Below are positions 50,839 through 60,192 of a stretch of 64,000 nucleotides of DNA, one piece after another. The notes beneath the pieces were generated by a model, which ran no database searches, had not been told where the DNA came from, and was given only the letters and a program-made list of their open reading frames with translations. A program made the translations under genes and the position numbers. The stretch lies in contig CAYQUX010000002.1 in assembly GCA_964420995.1 (NCBI GenBank), positions 186,001 to 250,000 of the forward strand. The letters run 5' to 3'. Source of the DNA: Leptolinea sp964420995 (GTDB lineage: Bacteria > Chloroflexota > Anaerolineae > Anaerolineales > Anaerolineaceae). Every line of letters starts with the position of its first letter. The first letter of the stretch is position 1.

Positions 50839-52223
50839 AGACCGCCCGAAACGCGTCCTGTTGGAACATGATCGAGACAGCCGTGTATTACGGCTTTTTT
50901 CTGCTGCTGGTGGGGCTGTCTATTTATTCCAGCTTTTTTGTAAAACCGCTGCCCGACCCGAACAACCTCAACAACGCCACCCTGCAGCAGGTCATCTTCG
51001 GTTTCGCCTTCAATCGGCTACGGCTCATCCCGACCGGTGTATTGATTGTTGCCGGCCTGGCTATTTTGATTGGCATGGCACTCCTGTGGAACAAGCGGCG
51101 GGATCAGGTGCTGTATCGTTTCCTGGCGCGCGTCAATGAGCGCTTCTTTTCCCATAAGATTTATCCCATCACCCTGTGCCTTGTCTTTTTCGCCGCCTGC
51201 TGCATGCTGCAGAGCAACATGGTGTCGGCGGATATGGTGATCTACAAAAGCTGGATACCGAAGCAGGCCATGCGCGGGATGATGCACGTTCGCTTTGACG
51301 AGATGTGGGAATCCAACCTGCACTTTAACGCCTACATCCTGCTGCACTACTTTTTCGGGACGGACGTGTTGGCCAGCTACCGGTTGCTTTCCTGCCTGGC
51401 CGCGCCTTTCTTCCTGTCCATCCTGCTGACCTTCAGCCGCCGGTTGGTGCCCGATAAAGCCCTGTCATTATGCCTGTTCATCGTGTCGGGTGGATTCGCG
51501 CAACTTTTTTTCGGCGACATGGAGTATTACACCATCTCCATCACCCTGGTGATCGCCTACTTCTACCTGGCCTACGCGTACCTGCAGGGCGAAACGTCCT
51601 TCGTCACCCCGGCCATGATGCTGGCGCTGGCCATGACCTTCCACATGGAGACGCTTTACCTGCTGCCCACGCTCATTTACCTGACGATCATCGGTATCCA
51701 GCGGCGCAAAGGGTTTGAGGTCATCGCGGGCTGGCTCGGCCTTTTGATGCTGGTCAGCATGACGATGATCTTTTTTGTCAGCAACGGTAACCCGCTTCTC
51801 AATATGGTGGATACGAGCTGGGGCCTGGGCCGCAATGGCAATATTCTGGCGAATTTCCTGACGAACACCCCCCTGTTGTTCATCTCCCGTTTGAATATGA
51901 TCACCCTGGTCTTCCCGGCGATCTGGCTGCTGCTGGTCTTGCTGGCTTTCGCGCGTGTCAAACTTGAACCGTTCAACGGCTTCCTTTTGACCGGCGCCTG
52001 CATAGGCATCCCCTTTTCACTGGTCTGGGTGTCATCCATCGGCCTTTACAGCGATTGGAACCTGTTCTCCATGCCGCTCTTTCCAGCCATCTTACTGGTC
52101 GGGTACAACCTTTTCCGGAACGTTCATTTCCCCCATAAGACTGCGTATATGTTCGGCCTGACCGCGTTTTCGCTGCTGGTCAGCTATGGCTGGATTGTAT
52201 CCAATCACTTTATCGTACGTTAG
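50835..52223 (+). CDS. Large multi-pass membrane protein, possibly GT-C type
   Basis: 462 residues with eleven or more membrane segments. The first external loop contains SADMVIYKSWIP and FDEMWESNLHFNAYILLHYFFG, and acidic residues after a membrane segment recall GT-C glycosyltransferases that use polyprenol sugars, but no DxD motif is clear. FGDMEYYTISITL is another acidic loop. Assignment is tentative; it could also be a polymerase or flippase-like protein. Confidence 0.65.
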   Translation: MKTARNASCWNMIETAVYYGFFLLLVGLSIYSSFFVKPLPDPNNLNNATLQQVIFGFAFNRLRLIPTGVLIVAGLAILIGMALLWNKRRDQVLYRFLARVNERFFSHKIYPITLCLVFFAACCMLQSNMVSADMVIYKSWIPKQAMRGMMHVRFDEMWESNLHFNAYILLHYFFGTDVLASYRLLSCLAAPFFLSILLTFSRRLVPDKALSLCLFIVSGGFAQLFFGDMEYYTISITLVIAYFYLAYAYLQGETSFVTPAMMLALAMTFHMETLYLLPTLIYLTIIGIQRRKGFEVIAGWLGLLMLVSMTMIFFVSNGNPLLNMVDTSWGLGRNGNILANFLTNTPLLFISRLNMITLVFPAIWLLLVLLAFARVKLEPFNGFLLTGACIGIPFSLVWVSSIGLYSDWNLFSMPLFPAILLVGYNLFRNVHFPHKTAYMFGLTAFSLLVSYGWIVSNHFIVR

Positions 52224-52235
52224 GCGGGTTCCAAA

Positions 52236-52278
52236 GGCTTTGAAGCGGAAAGTGTGAGTTTGCGTCTCCCCGTGGAAA
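52236..52278 (+). pseudogene. Diverged partial copy of tRNA-Arg (3' half)
   Basis: The stretch carries AAGTGTGAGTT exactly as in the variable and T arm of tRNA-Arg (47474-47488 region), preceded by TTGAAGC for CCGAAGC and followed by GTCTCCCCGTGGA for GTCTCACCGGGGA. About 80 percent identity over some 38 bases; the stems no longer pair fully and the 5' half is missing. It may be a degraded duplicate or the far junction of an integrated segment. Confidence 0.55.
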
Positions 52279-52312
52279 CCTTATACCAATTTGGCAAGTC
52301 TTGCCCCATAAT

Positions 52313-53236
52313 ATGAAGATGCTCAAACGGTTGACATTATTCCTGAACAAAGACCTGATTACCGCTCTCCTGTGGGGTCTGATCGCCGTCTATGTTTTCA
52401 TGATCCCGGACGCCATCCTGGTCTACCGGTACATAGAAAAGAATTTTGGACTTGTCTTCGCGGGGAGAATTCCCGCCGTGCTGGTAGTACTACTCGGGGT
52501 CGCCTTTATCATTTATCTCAGGCAAACCAAAAGAGGCCTGCGCAATCTTCTCTATCTGATCCCTAGCGCGTTGATTGTTCTGGTCATATTCCAATCGGTT
52601 GACAACCCGAACAAGCATATCCACATCCCGGAATACGTCATTCTGGCGTGGCTGGTCTACGCTGTCTTATCACGGGAGTATGATGGCAATGGCATTCTCA
52701 TTCTGGTATTTCTGTGCACGTCCCTGCTGGGCGTGGTGGATGAGCTTGAACAGGGCATCCACCCCGGGCGCACCTACGGTTGGATCGACATGGCTGTAAA
52801 CGGCTCCTCCGCCCTTATCGGCGTCTTTACAATCCTTGGATTAAAAACCATAAAAACAGGAAACTGGAAATGGTTTCAGTTTTTACGTGAGTACGCCGGC
52901 CTATTATGGCTGATCCTGTTCGGCGGCGTCGGAATGGGTTTCATTTGTTATCACCTTTTCGGTGTGCAGGCCAACCTGGGCCAGTTTCAGGGAGTCTATC
53001 CCGGATGGCTGATGGGCTGGAATGTCAGCTTTTTGCTGATTGCGCCTTTGATGGTGTACCTTTACCGCAGGCAAATGCAGCAACCGGAGTTTTCACTACT
53101 TGAGGTGATCGAACCTCTTGCCGCAGAACCAGCCAAAAAAACAGCTCACCTGTGGCTCTTGCCTGGACTGGCTATCCTCTTTTATATGCACCTGCTGGTT
53201 TTCTTCGCTTCAGGCACGGGAATATTATTTAAATAA
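52313..53236 (+). CDS. VanZ-like membrane protein
   Basis: 307 residues from ATG 52313; a TTG at 52301 is also in frame. About eight membrane segments. The stretch VVDELEQGIHPGRTYGWIDMAVN holds the DExxQ..RxxxxxDxxxN pattern of the VanZ family. VanZ proteins affect teicoplanin and other lipid-linked sensitivities by an unknown mechanism; many homologues are not resistance genes. No ribosome site is seen. Confidence 0.75.
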   Translation: MKMLKRLTLFLNKDLITALLWGLIAVYVFMIPDAILVYRYIEKNFGLVFAGRIPAVLVVLLGVAFIIYLRQTKRGLRNLLYLIPSALIVLVIFQSVDNPNKHIHIPEYVILAWLVYAVLSREYDGNGILILVFLCTSLLGVVDELEQGIHPGRTYGWIDMAVNGSSALIGVFTILGLKTIKTGNWKWFQFLREYAGLLWLILFGGVGMGFICYHLFGVQANLGQFQGVYPGWLMGWNVSFLLIAPLMVYLYRRQMQQPEFSLLEVIEPLAAEPAKKTAHLWLLPGLAILFYMHLLVFFASGTGILFK

Positions 53237-53259
53237 TGAATTTAGACTCACCCATGAGT

Positions 53260-54381
53260 TTAATACACCGCCACCAGACCTTCCCCGAAAGCCAGCAAAA
53301 AGAGCCACAACAGACTTAAGCGCAGAGCGGTCTTTGACCCCTCCAGCGCGCCGTAATCCAGTACAGCCGCCACCAATCCGATAACCACCCGCACCAGGCC
53401 GGGCGGATTCAACACGTTGGACGTGGGCAGGAAGGGGAAGATCAACGCGTTCAGCACCAGGATCCACACACCCATCCCCCATTTTCGCTGCCAGATGTTT
53501 TTGATACCGGTAATGATGCCTGCTGTAGCCGGGATCAGGGCCACCAGCAGGACAAAAACCGAGAAAAGCACAAAGATCAGGGTTTCCGTTGTGTGATAAC
53601 CCCACCAACCTTTATATGGGATGATCTCAAAGGAACTGGCCAGGGCACCCCCCGAGCTGATCCCCCAGCTTCCCAGCCAGAGGCGCAGAAACACCTGCCA
53701 CAGGGCAAAGGGAAGGACGACAAGCCCTCCCCAGGCAATCCCCCATGCTTTGCGGTCTTTGACCAACAATGAGAGCGCGCAGGCCGCCGGGAAGAGGAGG
53801 GTCAGTTCACGGGTCAGGCCGGCCAGCGCGAATAACAGGCCGCTCCAGCCGTACCGTTTACGGTCAAAAAACAAGACTCCCCACTGCGCCAGCATAAACG
53901 CCAGCGGCTCCGTGAGGTCAAGTCTAAGAGAGAGAAGTTGTCCGGCAAAAAGTCCGTACACCAACGCGTACCAGCGACTGAATCCGTGATTATGCAATAT
54001 TTTTTCTGTGGCCAGCGTTCCCAGTGTTAGGCTGGCCAGATTGATGAGGATCAAAGTCCACGGTACAACCGCTTCGTTTCCCAGGGCAAGCAACCGCGCC
54101 GTGAGCGGGTACATAATCCGCTGGTAGCGGTACGCCGGCATATCAAGGTATGGTGCCGCCCCGGCCGGGTTCACGGCGATCTGGTAGGCAAATTGGCCGT
54201 CATAGCCCAGGTTGGTCACCCCATGCACGGGGTCATACTGTTTGCCGAGCATCACAAAGGCCATGGGATCATACTGGTTGCTGACCAGTGTATAAAGACA
54301 ATAAAGTGAGCCCAGTATCAGCACTACCAGCCAGACCGGTATTTTTTTGATGCAAGACTTTAGCGCGGGACTTTGCTCCAT
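53260..54381 (-). CDS. GT-C type membrane protein, probable glycosyltransferase
   Basis: 373 residues, about nine membrane segments; ATG 54381 with GGGAG upstream. After the first segment an acidic external loop reads YDPMAFVMLGKQYDP and LGYDGQFAYQIAV, the DGQFY pattern seen in a group of mannosyltransferase-like proteins, and AGLTRELTLLFPAACAL is a typical GT-C cytoplasmic motif. Three bases after the previous gene, so they form an operon. Substrate unknown. Confidence 0.78.
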   Translation of the reverse strand: MEQSPALKSCIKKIPVWLVVLILGSLYCLYTLVSNQYDPMAFVMLGKQYDPVHGVTNLGYDGQFAYQIAVNPAGAAPYLDMPAYRYQRIMYPLTARLLALGNEAVVPWTLILINLASLTLGTLATEKILHNHGFSRWYALVYGLFAGQLLSLRLDLTEPLAFMLAQWGVLFFDRKRYGWSGLLFALAGLTRELTLLFPAACALSLLVKDRKAWGIAWGGLVVLPFALWQVFLRLWLGSWGISSGGALASSFEIIPYKGWWGYHTTETLIFVLFSVFVLLVALIPATAGIITGIKNIWQRKWGMGVWILVLNALIFPFLPTSNVLNPPGLVRVVIGLVAAVLDYGALEGSKTALRLSLLWLFLLAFGEGLVAVY

Positions 54382-54384
54382 GGG

Positions 54385-56010
54385 TCAGTCTCCCCCAACC
54401 ATCTCTGCCGGTCGCAGGCGATAAACCGTCATGATTTCCATATCATTAACCATTATGGAATAAAACTTATCCGGAAAAGGAAAATCCTCCGGGTGCCAGC
54501 GGTAATTGGTCAAAAAGTAATCCGCACCCTCAACATCAGTGAACGTGATGCGTTCGGCTTGATCTCGCGGGAGCATGTACTCTACATAGAGAGATGCCGG
54601 ACCAACCGCAGAAAGTTTGATGTGGTTTCGGGAATCGTTGGCGAGGATGTGATCAATACCCTGTTTATACGACAAACCCCAATAATCAAGTTCAAAGCGC
54701 TGCCGAAGAGTTCGTGGATCACCTGCCAGAGCATTAAAATACACGTTTTCGAATGGGTGGTTTCGAACCATGAATTCCAGCGGTTCAAGTATTCCAACCA
54801 GCAGGAACACACTCAAGGAGACTTTCATCCAGGTCGACCTTTTAGACAAAGAGATCAGCCATTCGAAAACTTTCCGCAAACCTAAAACACCAACCAGTAT
54901 CATGGCCGGGTAAATAAAGAACATTTGCCGCCATGCATCATATAAGACAGATCTGAGTATATACAAAGCCGCAACCGGGACGATGAGCCAGCCAATAACC
55001 ACCAGCCAGGCTAACACATCTGGTGTAAAGATATACCTCCAGTTTTTGTCAGTACGATGGGACAAAACCCACACTTCTTTCGAAGCTGTTTTTAAGAGGA
55101 CAATAATCCCGGAGAAAAATCCAAGCAGAACCAAATATGGGGTTGTAATACCAATCCACACGGGAAGATAATTCCACATAAGATTGTTTGCACTAAAGCT
55201 TTGACCCGCAAAGAGGACGATTACTTCCCACACATTAAAACGACTCGTCTGATGAATGGCATTAATAAACTCACTTAATGGATCATGCCAAAGAACAGGC
55301 ATAAACGCGGTGATTAAACTAAAAGTAATCAGCAGGTAGCTGACCAGTACTTCAGTCAAGCGTTTTAAATAAACAGGTTTTATTGCCATGTAAAGAAGGA
55401 TAAAACCTGTAGTCAATCCCACTAGAATCAGACCGGGTATTCGGGTTGTGACTACAGCCGCCGATAGAAAAGAGTGAAGAACCGCAATTTTCAAGAATAA
55501 TCGGTGTTTCTCATCCTTTTCAAAACAATCCATCCAGAAGATCAAACTCTCTGCTCCCAGCAGAAAAATAACCAGAAAAGGGATGTCCTTGGTGTTGTAG
55601 AATGCGTCGGCGAAAATCCGTGGACTTATTGCCAGCATCAGAACGCCCAGCAACGCCCAAAATTCTGACTTGAACAACCGTCTGCCCAGATAATAAAATC
55701 CAACCAGACCGGCAAAAAAAGTAACGAATACTGCCAGGTGTCGGGCATATAACATCCCGGGTGCCGGGATGTTATTGGTTAAGATCAACAATGGTAATTC
55801 AAAGAAAGGACCATAGTAACGGTCCTGTGTGGTTAGCAAGTCCGTGTCACCCTGATTGATATAGCGGTAGTTCATAACGCCAATTACCATCTGGCTTTTC
55901 TCGTCATAATGCGCACCATAATCGCGAAATACGGCGATCCCGGTTAAAAATATGAGAGAGAAGAACAGAACAGGGGCGATTTTCTGAAAAGATACGAGTT
56001 GAAATTTCAA
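54385..56010 (-). CDS. GT39/ArnT-type glycosyltransferase
   Basis: 541 residues with about eleven membrane segments. The first loop has FRDYGAHYDEKSQM with the acidic pair used by GT39 and ArnT enzymes to hold a polyprenol-phosphate sugar, and NTKDIPFLVIFLLG is typical of the second. The C-terminal 110 residues are soluble and external (ALAGDPRTLRQRFELDYWG, then YRWHPEDFPFPD). Probably adds sugars to proteins or envelope glycans. TATAAT lies about 37 bases before ATG 56010. Confidence 0.85.
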   Translation of the reverse strand: MKFQLVSFQKIAPVLFFSLIFLTGIAVFRDYGAHYDEKSQMVIGVMNYRYINQGDTDLLTTQDRYYGPFFELPLLILTNNIPAPGMLYARHLAVFVTFFAGLVGFYYLGRRLFKSEFWALLGVLMLAISPRIFADAFYNTKDIPFLVIFLLGAESLIFWMDCFEKDEKHRLFLKIAVLHSFLSAAVVTTRIPGLILVGLTTGFILLYMAIKPVYLKRLTEVLVSYLLITFSLITAFMPVLWHDPLSEFINAIHQTSRFNVWEVIVLFAGQSFSANNLMWNYLPVWIGITTPYLVLLGFFSGIIVLLKTASKEVWVLSHRTDKNWRYIFTPDVLAWLVVIGWLIVPVAALYILRSVLYDAWRQMFFIYPAMILVGVLGLRKVFEWLISLSKRSTWMKVSLSVFLLVGILEPLEFMVRNHPFENVYFNALAGDPRTLRQRFELDYWGLSYKQGIDHILANDSRNHIKLSAVGPASLYVEYMLPRDQAERITFTDVEGADYFLTNYRWHPEDFPFPDKFYSIMVNDMEIMTVYRLRPAEMVGGD

Positions 56011-56109
56011 TTAAGACCCCATACAGTATTGATCGTACTAAATAAATTATACAGGCGTATTTATATGGCTAAAGGTCAGAGCATTTGGTGGATGACCGGA
56101 GTTTGAGAA

Positions 56110-56151
56110 AAAAAATCAACAGGCCCATCCGTTGATTTGGATGAGCCTGTT
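56110..56151 (-). terminator. Terminator of the htrA-like gene
   Basis: AACAGGCCCATCC (56118-56130) pairs with GGATGAGCCTGTT (56139-56151), one G-T pair, and the minus strand continues GATTTTTTTT. Confidence 0.85.
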
Positions 56152-56172
56152 TGAGAGGGAGAAACTGAGCGA

Positions 56173-57849
56173 CTACTGCGCCGGTCGCTCTGCGAGTTTT
56201 ACCGTCACTTCCTTCTCCGAGCCTTCACGCAGGATGGTGAGCTTTACCTCATCTTCCGGGTTGGCTCGCAGGATCCGGCCGCGCAGATCCTTCACACTTT
56301 CAATGGTCTCACCATCCATGGCTGTGATGATGTCACCTCCGACCATGATCTGTGTACCGTTAACTTCAAGAGACGTATCACCACCAAGCAGACCAGCGTT
56401 ATCCGCCGGGCTGTCTTTCTCAATGGACTGGATCAGGGCGCCTTTCTGTCCCTTCTCAAGTTCCATCGCGTTGGCAATTTCCGGGGTGATATCCAGAAGT
56501 GATACGCCCAGCCAGGCTGTTCCTTTTATGGTTGATTCCTTTGGCTCGGCTGTCTTCTCCACATCCGGGCGGGCTTCCAACTTGACTGTGATCTGTTGTT
56601 CTTTGCCATCACGGATGATATCCAGCTTCACTTCCTGACCGACCACGGTGGCTCTGGCCAGGTAACTTACCAGGTCTTCGAATCTCTTCAATTCCTGGCC
56701 GTCAATGTGGGTGATGACATCACCGCCAACTTTCACTTTCAGACCCTGAATCTCTGTCTCTTTATCACTGCCCTTCAAACCAGCTTTATCCGCGGGGGTA
56801 TTGGGGCTGATCGAGTTGACCAGGATGCCCCGTTGGGTTTCTTTCAAGTCCATGGCTTTGGCCAGTTCAGCGGTCAATGTGCCGCCGCTCAAACCCAGGT
56901 AGGTGTAAGAGTACTTGCCATCCTGGATCAAAGCGGGAATCACTTTCTGGATGATCGCTGACGGCACGGCAAAACCAATACCGGCATTCGCGCGAATGGG
57001 CGATTCAATCGCGGTGGTTACACCCACCACCTGCCCTTTTGAATTGACCAGCACACCACCCGAATTGCCCGGGTTGATGGGAGCGTCCGTCTGGATAACA
57101 TCCGGGATGGAGTAGCTGGCTGAGCTGGAACCACTCTCCACAGGCAATGAACGACCAAGCGCTGAGATCACACCCACGCTAAAACTGCCTTCCAATCCGA
57201 ACGGGTTTCCAATGGCCATGACCAGGTTGCCAACTTTCAATTTATTGGAATCGGCCATTTCCACCGGTTTCAAGTCAATTGAACCCTTTTCCACCTGAAC
57301 CACAGCCAGATCGCTGTTTTTATCCGTTCCCAGTACCTTGCCGGGAAGACTGGCGCCATCTTCAAAGATTACGGTGATCATATCCGCGCCATCAATCACA
57401 TGATTGTTGGTAACGATATGACCTTCCTTATCCCAGACAAATCCAGAACCGATACCCTGTTGAAACCGTTCCTGAGAGCTCCCATCGTCTTCCGGAATGG
57501 AAAACTCCGGCAGGTCAGGGAAGCTGAAAGGCAAATCCATCTGCGGGTTGCTCAATTTTACTTTTGACGAAACTTCAATACTGACCACGGACGGGTTTAC
57601 ACGTTCATATACACCTGTCAACTCGGTCTCATATGCCTCCAACCCGGCCATATTCGCGGACGGCGCGGGAGCCGCGCTTTCAGGTACAAGGGTTGCCGTT
57701 GCCGCGGCTGGTTTTCCACTTTCTGCTGCCTGAGGTGCTCCTTCTGGAGCCGGTCTGGTTTTTACAATCTGCGGCATTGTGAAGCTGCACGCCGACAACA
57801 AAATGGCAAGAATTATGAGGGAACTAAACACTACAGATATTCTTTTCAT
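56173..57849 (-). CDS. HtrA/DegP-type serine protease lipoprotein with two PDZ domains
   Basis: 558 residues from ATG 57849 (GGAAGAG upstream); the frame is open to 57903. The lipobox LLSACS (Cys about 21) predicts a lipid anchor on the outer face. The trypsin-like domain has the triad His in VTNNHVID, Asp in NSDLAVV and Ser in NPGNSGGVLV. Two PDZ domains follow (GGTLTAELAKAMDLKETQRG and WLGVSLLDITPEIANAMELE starts). A Pro/Ala linker leads in. It degrades or refolds damaged exported proteins. The two-component genes upstream (98 bases away) are in the CssRS-like position and may control it. Confidence 0.95.
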   Translation of the reverse strand: MKRISVVFSSLIILAILLSACSFTMPQIVKTRPAPEGAPQAAESGKPAAATATLVPESAAPAPSANMAGLEAYETELTGVYERVNPSVVSIEVSSKVKLSNPQMDLPFSFPDLPEFSIPEDDGSSQERFQQGIGSGFVWDKEGHIVTNNHVIDGADMITVIFEDGASLPGKVLGTDKNSDLAVVQVEKGSIDLKPVEMADSNKLKVGNLVMAIGNPFGLEGSFSVGVISALGRSLPVESGSSSASYSIPDVIQTDAPINPGNSGGVLVNSKGQVVGVTTAIESPIRANAGIGFAVPSAIIQKVIPALIQDGKYSYTYLGLSGGTLTAELAKAMDLKETQRGILVNSISPNTPADKAGLKGSDKETEIQGLKVKVGGDVITHIDGQELKRFEDLVSYLARATVVGQEVKLDIIRDGKEQQITVKLEARPDVEKTAEPKESTIKGTAWLGVSLLDITPEIANAMELEKGQKGALIQSIEKDSPADNAGLLGGDTSLEVNGTQIMVGGDIITAMDGETIESVKDLRGRILRANPEDEVKLTILREGSEKEVTVKLAERPAQ

Positions 57850-57947
57850 TCTTTCTCTTCCTTTTTCAGATAAGGTATACGAGAATAGAATATCCTTTTT
57901 CAATCACCGGGTCTTTATGAAAACCTGAAGGGAAGTTTAAGAAAACA

Positions 57948-59351
57948 TTAAGCCGATGCCAGAGGAATGATAATTCTGAAATCACTTCCAGAACCCGGAA
58001 TGCTGACCAGTTCTACGCGGCCGCCATGCGCCTCCGTCATTTCACGGGCGATTGTCAACCCCAGTCCCATACCCTGAGAAAACCTTCGGGCTGTGCTTCC
58101 CCGGGTGAATGGTTCAAATATGGTTTTCTGCTCATCGGGCATAATGCCTGGCCCACTATCCTTGATCGAGATAACCAGATTTTCAGATGATGTCTCCGCG
58201 GATACACACACTTTTCCACCTGATGATGTGTACCGTATGGCATTGCTGATCAGGTTTTGCACAGCCAGCGTGAGCTGTTCAGAGTCAATGTTGACAACCG
58301 GCAGGTCGGCGTCGATTTGGCATTCCCAGGTAAGACCTTTGTTCACCGCTTCCTGGTGATAGACTTCGGTGATGGCATGCAGCCATTCCCGCACCACAAC
58401 AGGCTGCCGGTTCAATGAGAGCGTACCGGCCAGTTCGTTATGCAAATTGGCCAGTTCACCCACCAGTCGATCCAGACGACGGATTTCCCCACTCATCCCA
58501 TCCAGTAATTCTGAACGCAGTTCGCTGTCTTTATCCGCCCCGCTGATCAGGGCTTGCACGGCTGATTGCAGCGAACCAAGCGGACGCCCGATCTCATGAA
58601 CCAGGTTGGCCAGCAGCCGTTTTCTGTTCTCCTCCAGATTTTTCAACCGCCCGGTTAGAGTGTTGAACGCCCGATACAATTGCCCTATCTCCTGTGGTTT
58701 TCCCGTCTCGTCAAGAAGCACAAGAGATTGCCCTGTAGCCAGGTTGGTGACTGCCCGGGTAGCCGTTTGAAGCTGGTTCGCCAGATCGCGCGAAAGCACC
58801 CACCCCAGTAAAACCCCCAGGATCAAGCCACCCGCGACGACCCAGATGGTTACCTGTCGCAGTTGGATGGAACGCTCATAGAAGGATAGAAGCGGATTAT
58901 CCATGCGAACGAACCCAAGCAGCAGTCCATCAGGGCGGACGACGGGAACAACCACTTCACTTAATTCTTCCGAACCTTTTTGATCAGTGTAGGAATTCTC
59001 CTCATCAGTCTGGTATTGGCCGCTGTAAAGAATCTTGCCGATCAATCCTTCGTCCGCCGGCTCACTGGATACGAGCACACGCCCACCGGAATCCAGAAGC
59101 ATGACCCGCGCGCTCAACCGAGGGCTGATGCGCTGTAGAAATGTCCGGGCAGAATAGGGGTCCTGCCAGATGGAACTTTGCACACTGGCTGTATCAGCCA
59201 CCAGAACGGCCTGACGGTTGAGGTCGCGAGATACACTGGCCACAATACCCTGGGTTTCCAGTAAATAAACAAGAAGGAGTCCCATTAAGGGCAGCACAAG
59301 CAATAAAGGCAACAGGTTATTCAAGATCAGGCGAAAGCGAAGTGAACGCAT
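57948..59351 (-). CDS. Membrane histidine kinase (HAMP type)
   Basis: 467 residues. Membrane segments at about 8-30 and 160-182 flank an external sensor of about 130 residues. HAMP (about 183-240, LSRDLANQLQTATRAVTNLA), HisKA with LVHEIGRPLGSLQSAVQAL (the phospho-His) and HATPase (QNLISNAIRYTSS, KDSGPGIMPD, GMGLGLTIAREM). The response regulator gene ends three bases upstream. Likely senses envelope stress, given the neighbouring protease gene; that is inference. Confidence 0.93.
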   Translation of the reverse strand: MRSLRFRLILNNLLPLLLVLPLMGLLLVYLLETQGIVASVSRDLNRQAVLVADTASVQSSIWQDPYSARTFLQRISPRLSARVMLLDSGGRVLVSSEPADEGLIGKILYSGQYQTDEENSYTDQKGSEELSEVVVPVVRPDGLLLGFVRMDNPLLSFYERSIQLRQVTIWVVAGGLILGVLLGWVLSRDLANQLQTATRAVTNLATGQSLVLLDETGKPQEIGQLYRAFNTLTGRLKNLEENRKRLLANLVHEIGRPLGSLQSAVQALISGADKDSELRSELLDGMSGEIRRLDRLVGELANLHNELAGTLSLNRQPVVVREWLHAITEVYHQEAVNKGLTWECQIDADLPVVNIDSEQLTLAVQNLISNAIRYTSSGGKVCVSAETSSENLVISIKDSGPGIMPDEQKTIFEPFTRGSTARRFSQGMGLGLTIAREMTEAHGGRVELVSIPGSGSDFRIIIPLASA

Positions 59352-59353
59352 AA

Positions 59354-60052
59354 TCAGATCTCTTTCGGGATGAACTTATAACCAATCCCGCGCACGGTTT
59401 GAATGCGGGGAGTTTGTTCATTGATGTCACCCAGTTTTTCCCGCAGCCAGCGAATATGTACGTATACCACCTGGGGCTGGCCTTCAAATTCCGCGCCCCA
59501 CACACGGGTAAGGATATCCACCGTTGAAAGAACCTTTCCAGCGTTGGATACAAGCAAGGTTAATAAGTCAAATTCTTTTGGAGAAAGTGCCAGCAATGCG
59601 CCGTGTACTGTTGCCTGGTGCGCGGCCGGGTCAATGATTACATCTCCGCCGGTAATACACTCCGGCTCCGAGGGTGCGGCTGCATTCATCGCGGCACGAC
59701 GCAACACGGCTTTTACATGCGCCAGCAGAATATCAAACTCAAAGGGTTTGGTGATGTAATCATCCGCCCCCAGTTCAAGCCCCAGAATCTCATCCACTCC
59801 CCTGCGCCGGGCAGTCAGAAGGATAACCGGAACACCCATCTGATCGCGGATGATCTTTAACGCGTCCAAACCATCCATTCCAGGCAGCCCCACATCCAGA
59901 ATGACCAGGTCAGGCCTGTGCTGGCGAATGATATCCAAACCTGCTTCCGCGTCGGCGGCCGTATTGGTCGAAAAACCGGCCTGCTGCAGGTTGAAAGCCA
60001 GACTGCGCCGCATGAGTTTGTCGTCATCGATTAATAAGATAGCACCCGGCAT
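59354..60052 (-). CDS. OmpR-family response regulator
   Basis: 232 residues; AGGACAGGA precedes ATG 60052. The receiver has DDD near residue 9, phospho-Asp in LVILDVGLPGMDG, Thr in LLTARRRGVDE and Lys in YITKPF. The winged-helix output (SPKEFDLLTLLVSNAGKVLS, VYVHIRWLREKLGD) is typical. Pairs with the HAMP kinase downstream. Confidence 0.95.
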   Translation of the reverse strand: MPGAILLIDDDKLMRRSLAFNLQQAGFSTNTAADAEAGLDIIRQHRPDLVILDVGLPGMDGLDALKIIRDQMGVPVILLTARRRGVDEILGLELGADDYITKPFEFDILLAHVKAVLRRAAMNAAAPSEPECITGGDVIIDPAAHQATVHGALLALSPKEFDLLTLLVSNAGKVLSTVDILTRVWGAEFEGQPQVVYVHIRWLREKLGDINEQTPRIQTVRGIGYKFIPKEI

Positions 60053-60078
60053 TTTTATCCTGTCCTTGATTCTGTACC

Positions 60079-60108
60079 ACTATAAAACAAGTGAGCTGGA
60101 AATAACAA
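60079..60108 (-). promoter_or_regulatory. Promoter of the two-component operon
   Basis: Minus strand TTGTTA (60103-60108), 18-base spacer, TATAGT (60079-60084), about 27 bases before the start codon. Confidence 0.6.
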
Positions 60109-60192
60109 TAATTTTACGCTTTTCTAATTTTTTTCATATATATCGTGTCTATCCTTGATGTACAATACGGAAATGTACGAAAGGACTTGCAA

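Noticed and set aside
47502..52300. CRISPR array or insertion sequence in the island
   Set aside because: No regularly spaced repeats and no transposase or integrase motif on either strand.
54373..54885. Plus-strand ORF of 170 codons inside the GT39-type gene
   Set aside because: Antisense to a gene with clear membrane topology and family motifs; no ribosome site or known motif.
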